A DNA stretch of 17,527 bases from Flavobacterium psychrophilum (GTDB lineage Bacteria; Bacteroidota; Bacteroidia; Flavobacteriales; Flavobacteriaceae): NCBI GenBank assembly GCA_022730285.1, contig DZCQ01000035.1, positions 1-17,527 of the forward strand, written 5' to 3'. The position numbers and the translations under genes were made by a program. The notes beneath the pieces were generated by a model. That model was given only the letters and a program-made list of their open reading frames with translations. It had not been told where the DNA came from and did no database searches. Of this stretch, positions 15,005-17,527 are shown in pieces. Positions within the stretch are counted from its first letter, which is position 1. The number at the start of each line of letters is the position of its first letter.

Positions 15005-16486
15005 TTAAAAACTAAAATCAGTTCCCTCTTTAGTATCTTTTAAAATAATTCCAAAAATAGCTAATTTATCTCTAATCTCATCTGAAAGTTGCCAATTTTT
15101 ATTTTCACGTGCTTCTTTTCTCATATCAATTAGCATTTTTACTACTCCGGATAATTTCTCGGTAGCATCTGAATTTTGATTTTCATTTTTTAATCCTACT
15201 ATATCAAACAGAAAAGAATGAATTGTATTGGATAAAATTTCTAAATCGGTTGTAGAAATTATTTCTTTTCCATCATTTATTAAATGAATAAATTTAATTC
15301 CTTCAAATAAATGTGCAATTAAGACTGGTGTATTAAAATCATCATTCATCGCATCATAACATTTTTGTTGCCAATTAGTTATATCCACAGACGAAATTTT
15401 TCCTGATGGTAAATGTGGTAATATTTTAACACCATCTAACAATCTGTTCAACCCTTTTTCGCTAGCAAGCATTGCATCGTTTGAAATGTCCAATACACTA
15501 CGATAATGTGCTTGCAAAAAACAAAAACGCACTACATTAGGTTGGAATTTTTTTTCAAAAAAAGTATTTTCACCTGAGAGCAATTCCATTGGCAAAATAT
15601 AATTTCCTGTGGATTTACTCATTCGTAAACCATTCATAGTGAGCATGTTTGTATGCATCCAATAATTAACAGGCGATATTCCGTTACAAGCAATTCCTTG
15701 TGCAACTTCGCACTCATGATGTGGAAATTTTAAATCCATTCCTCCACCATGAATATCAAATTTATCTCCTAAATATTTAGTACTCATAGCAGTACATTCC
15801 AAATGCCAGCCAGGAAAACCTTCCCCCCAAGGCGAATTCCAACGCATGATGTGTGCTGGTGAAGCTTTTTTCCAGAGTGCAAAATCTTGTGGATTTCTTT
15901 TTTCTGATTGCCCGTCTAAATCTCGAGTATTGGCAAATAATTCTTCTATATTTCTGTTACTCAGTTCCCCGTAATTATACCCTTTATTGTTATAAGCAAA
16001 TACATCAAAATAGACAGATCCATTAACTGCATAAGCAAAACCATCTTTTAGTAGCTTTTCGGTTAATTCTATTTGTTCAATAATATGTCCAGTAGCTGTT
16101 GGTTCTATATTTGGTGGTAAAAAGTTAAATTCATCTAAAACTCTATGAAAATCTACTGTATATTTTTGTACAACTTCCATTGGTTCAAGTTTTTCTAGCC
16201 TTGATTGTTTTACAAAACGGTCATTTTCTACATTTCCATCATCAGTAAGATGTCCCGCATCGGTAATATTTCGAACATAGCGAACGTTGTATTCTAAATG
16301 TTTTAAATATCTAAAAATTACATCAAAGCTCATAAAAGTTCGTACATTTCCGAGGTGTACATTGCTGTAAACCGTGGGGCCACAAACGTACATTCCTATA
16401 TTTCCTTCACTAATCGGAAGAAATAATTCTTTTTCTCCAGATAGTGAATTGTATAATTTTATGGCATTTTTTTGATATAATTTCAT
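15005..16486 (-). CDS. cysS: Cysteinyl-tRNA synthetase
   Basis: Class Ia synthetase charging tRNA-Cys. The 493 residues are usual length. The HIGH-type motif is HLGN (44-47) after CGPTVYSNV, and the KMSKS-type motif is RMSKS (288-292). The zinc site that reads the cysteine thiol is C35, C231, H256 and E260, spaced as in E. coli CysS. The C-terminal DALR-like anticodon region is shorter and less conserved, as usual. The start at 16486 ([15 protein letters not shown]) matches family N-termini. It follows folE after 50 nt and precedes yidD by 8 nt; no T-box or other leader RNA is visible. Confidence 0.96.
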   Translation of the reverse strand: MKLYQKNAIKLYNSLSGEKELFLPISEGNIGMYVCGPTVYSNVHLGNVRTFMSFDVIFRYLKHLEYNVRYVRNITDAGHLTDDGNVENDRFVKQSRLEKLEPMEVVQKYTVDFHRVLDEFNFLPPNIEPTATGHIIEQIELTEKLLKDGFAYAVNGSVYFDVFAYNNKGYNYGELSNRNIEELFANTRDLDGQSEKRNPQDFALWKKASPAHIMRWNSPWGEGFPGWHLECTAMSTKYLGDKFDIHGGGMDLKFPHHECEVAQGIACNGISPVNYWMHTNMLTMNGLRMSKSTGNYILPMELLSGENTFFEKKFQPNVVRFCFLQAHYRSVLDISNDAMLASEKGLNRLLDGVKILPHLPSGKISSVDITNWQQKCYDAMNDDFNTPVLIAHLFEGIKFIHLINDGKEIISTTDLEILSNTIHSFLFDIVGLKNENQNSDATEKLSGVVKMLIDMRKEARENKNWQLSDEIRDKLAIFGIILKDTKEGTDFSF

Positions 16487-16536
16487 AATTATTTTATGGC
16501 ATCAGTTTGTATTCTATCTTGTCTAAGAAATTTAGC

Positions 16537-17208
16537 TTAATATTTAGTTTCTAGTTTTATATAGTCTAAAAATTCTCTTTTAACTTGTTCGTTTTTAAAT
16601 TTCCCTCCAAATTCAGATGTAACAGTGCTACTTTCAATATCTTTTATTCCTCTTGAATTAACGCACAAATGTTTGGCATCTATCACACAAGCAACATCTT
16701 CTGTACCAAGTGCTAACTGCATTTCTTGCACAATTTGCATGGTTAATCTTTCTTGTACTTGTGGTCTTTTGGCATAATATTCTACAATTCTATTCATTTT
16801 GGAAAGTCCAATTACTTTTCCGTTAGAAATATAGCCCACATGTGCTCTTCCTACTATTGGTAATAAATGATGTTCGCAAGTGGAGTACAAAACAATATTT
16901 TTCTCTACAAGCATTTCACCATATTTATAATTATTTTCAAAGGTAGATGCTTTTGGTTTTTTAGCCGGATTTAATCCTCCAAATATTTCATTTACAAACA
17001 TTTTTGCCACTCTGTTTGGAGTTCCAGAAAGGCTATCGTCTGTTAAATCCATTCCTAATGTTTGTAAAATACTATTTACATCTTTTTTTATCCGTTCTAT
17101 TTTCTCCGCATCAGAAAGAGAAAATGCATCTTCTCTTATTGGATTTTTTGCAGATGTTGCTATATGATTATCTCCTATTTCGTCGTGCAAATCGTTATTA
17201 TTAGTCAT
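16537..17208 (-). CDS. folE: GTP cyclohydrolase I
   Basis: Converts GTP to 7,8-dihydroneopterin triphosphate, entry to folate (and pterin or queuosine precursors). It has 223 residues, the usual length for FolE1. The zinc ligands are C111 and H114 in YSTCEHHLLP and C182 in KHLCVNSRG, one residue on from E. coli numbering; GRAHVGYI, GLSKMNRI and the YYAKRPQVQERLT stretch complete the active-site set. The first 30 residues are polar and poorly conserved, so the precise start (MTNNND) is the least certain part. First gene of the minus-strand run folE-cysS-yidD-lgt. Confidence 0.95.
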   Translation of the reverse strand: MTNNNDLHDEIGDNHIATSAKNPIREDAFSLSDAEKIERIKKDVNSILQTLGMDLTDDSLSGTPNRVAKMFVNEIFGGLNPAKKPKASTFENNYKYGEMLVEKNIVLYSTCEHHLLPIVGRAHVGYISNGKVIGLSKMNRIVEYYAKRPQVQERLTMQIVQEMQLALGTEDVACVIDAKHLCVNSRGIKDIESSTVTSEFGGKFKNEQVKREFLDYIKLETKY

Positions 17209-17248
17209 TAAATTAGAGTTTGTTGCAATTCTTAAAATTTATTATTTG

Positions 17249-17285
17249 CAAATATAAGTAATAAAATATAACTTTAAAAATCAAA
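17249..17285 (-). promoter_or_regulatory. Promoter of the folE-cysS-yidD-lgt unit
   Basis: On the minus strand, TATATTTG (17256-17249) matches TAnnTTTG exactly, and TTTG (17285-17282) lies 25 nt upstream, slightly longer than the usual 17-23 nt. The transcript would start near 17241, about 33 nt before the folE ATG. The rest of the 17209-17438 gap is A/T-rich; a weak TTG-N23-TAAATTTA at 17308-17341 on the + strand might serve the next gene. Confidence 0.55.
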
Positions 17286-17438
17286 TTTTGAAAAAAATAT
17301 TTACAAATTGTTAGGAATTACTTAATATTTTCTTAAATTTAACCTCTTTTAAAACCAATTAAAATAATAGCAATATTTAGCATAAATCGTTAATTTTAAA
17401 CTAATTTACAAAGCTGAATAAAAATAATTCAAACAATT

Positions 17439-17527
17439 ATGAAAAAAAATATTTTTATAACATTTCTGTTTTTTCTGTATAGTTTTGGTATAGCACAAAA
17501 TTTACAAATTAGTATAGACCAACCACT
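17439..17527 (+). CDS. 5' end of a gene for a secreted protein (signal peptide visible)
   Basis: An ATG at 17439 opens a frame that runs off the window after 29 complete codons. The residues MKKNIFITFLFFLYSFGIAQ form a classic Sec signal peptide: two lysines, a hydrophobic core rich in Phe, Leu and Ile, and a likely cleavage after GIA, with the mature protein starting at Gln-Asn, as is frequent in Flavobacteria exports. No lipobox Cys is present. The mature part seen (NLQISIDQP) is too short to assign a family; extracellular or outer-membrane proteins of many kinds begin like this. Confidence 0.75.
   Translation, partial: MKKNIFITFLFFLYSFGIAQNLQISIDQP

Noticed and set aside
17004..17204. Plus-strand open frame of 66 codons within folE
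   Set aside because: Antisense shadow of folE; the composition follows the reversed folE codons.

Overview
The window looks like chromosomal core DNA from a low-GC member of the Flavobacteriia (Bacteroidota). It is very AT-rich, starts lack Shine-Dalgarno sequences and are preceded by A-rich stretches, several promoters match the Bacteroidota -7 element TAnnTTTG, and the His enzymes are of the Bacteroidota kind, including a bifunctional HisB and a fused HisIE. I see no rRNA, tRNA, CRISPR array, insertion sequence or phage gene. No species can be named from the sequence.

Layout. Positions 1-111 are the C-terminal tail of an unrecognised + strand gene. Positions 151-291 hold what looks like a complete histidine attenuator: a TATCTTTG promoter element, a 19-codon leader peptide with four consecutive His codons, a candidate antiterminator pairing and an intrinsic terminator. 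It controls a full his operon in the order hisG-D-C-B-H-A-F-IE (341-7441), which encodes all ten steps from PRPP and ATP to histidine. A small acyl-CoA thioesterase gene follows, and a terminator closes the block at about 7890. Next come a minus-strand pair, DUF3817 and a YbdG-type MscS channel (9435 to 7902), then a divergent promoter region and a + strand superfamily II helicase (9591-11132). A + strand pair follows: a cNMP-binding/CBS/DUF294 nucleotidyltransferase-like protein and a DnaQ-fold exonuclease-like protein (11296-13747). The right part is a minus-strand run, folE-cysS-yidD-lgt (17208 to 13780). The last 89 bases start a gene for a secreted protein.

Most noteworthy. (1) The his leader is compact and self-consistent: an 8-bp antiterminator lies just downstream of the His codons, where a stalled ribosome would expose it and a ribosome at the stop codon would cover it. 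(2) A second inverted repeat (301-311 with 340-350) overlaps the hisG start codon and shares its GAGTACTT motif with the terminator hairpin. (3) The adjacent DUF294 and DnaQ-like proteins both appear to have lost catalytic acidic residues (T-N-H-N-N where T-D-Q-D-N is expected, and S-T-Q where D-T-E is expected). This suggests that the paired module survives as a sensor or scaffold and not as enzymes. (4) The HisB phosphatase domain lacks all four zinc ligands known from the E. coli enzyme.
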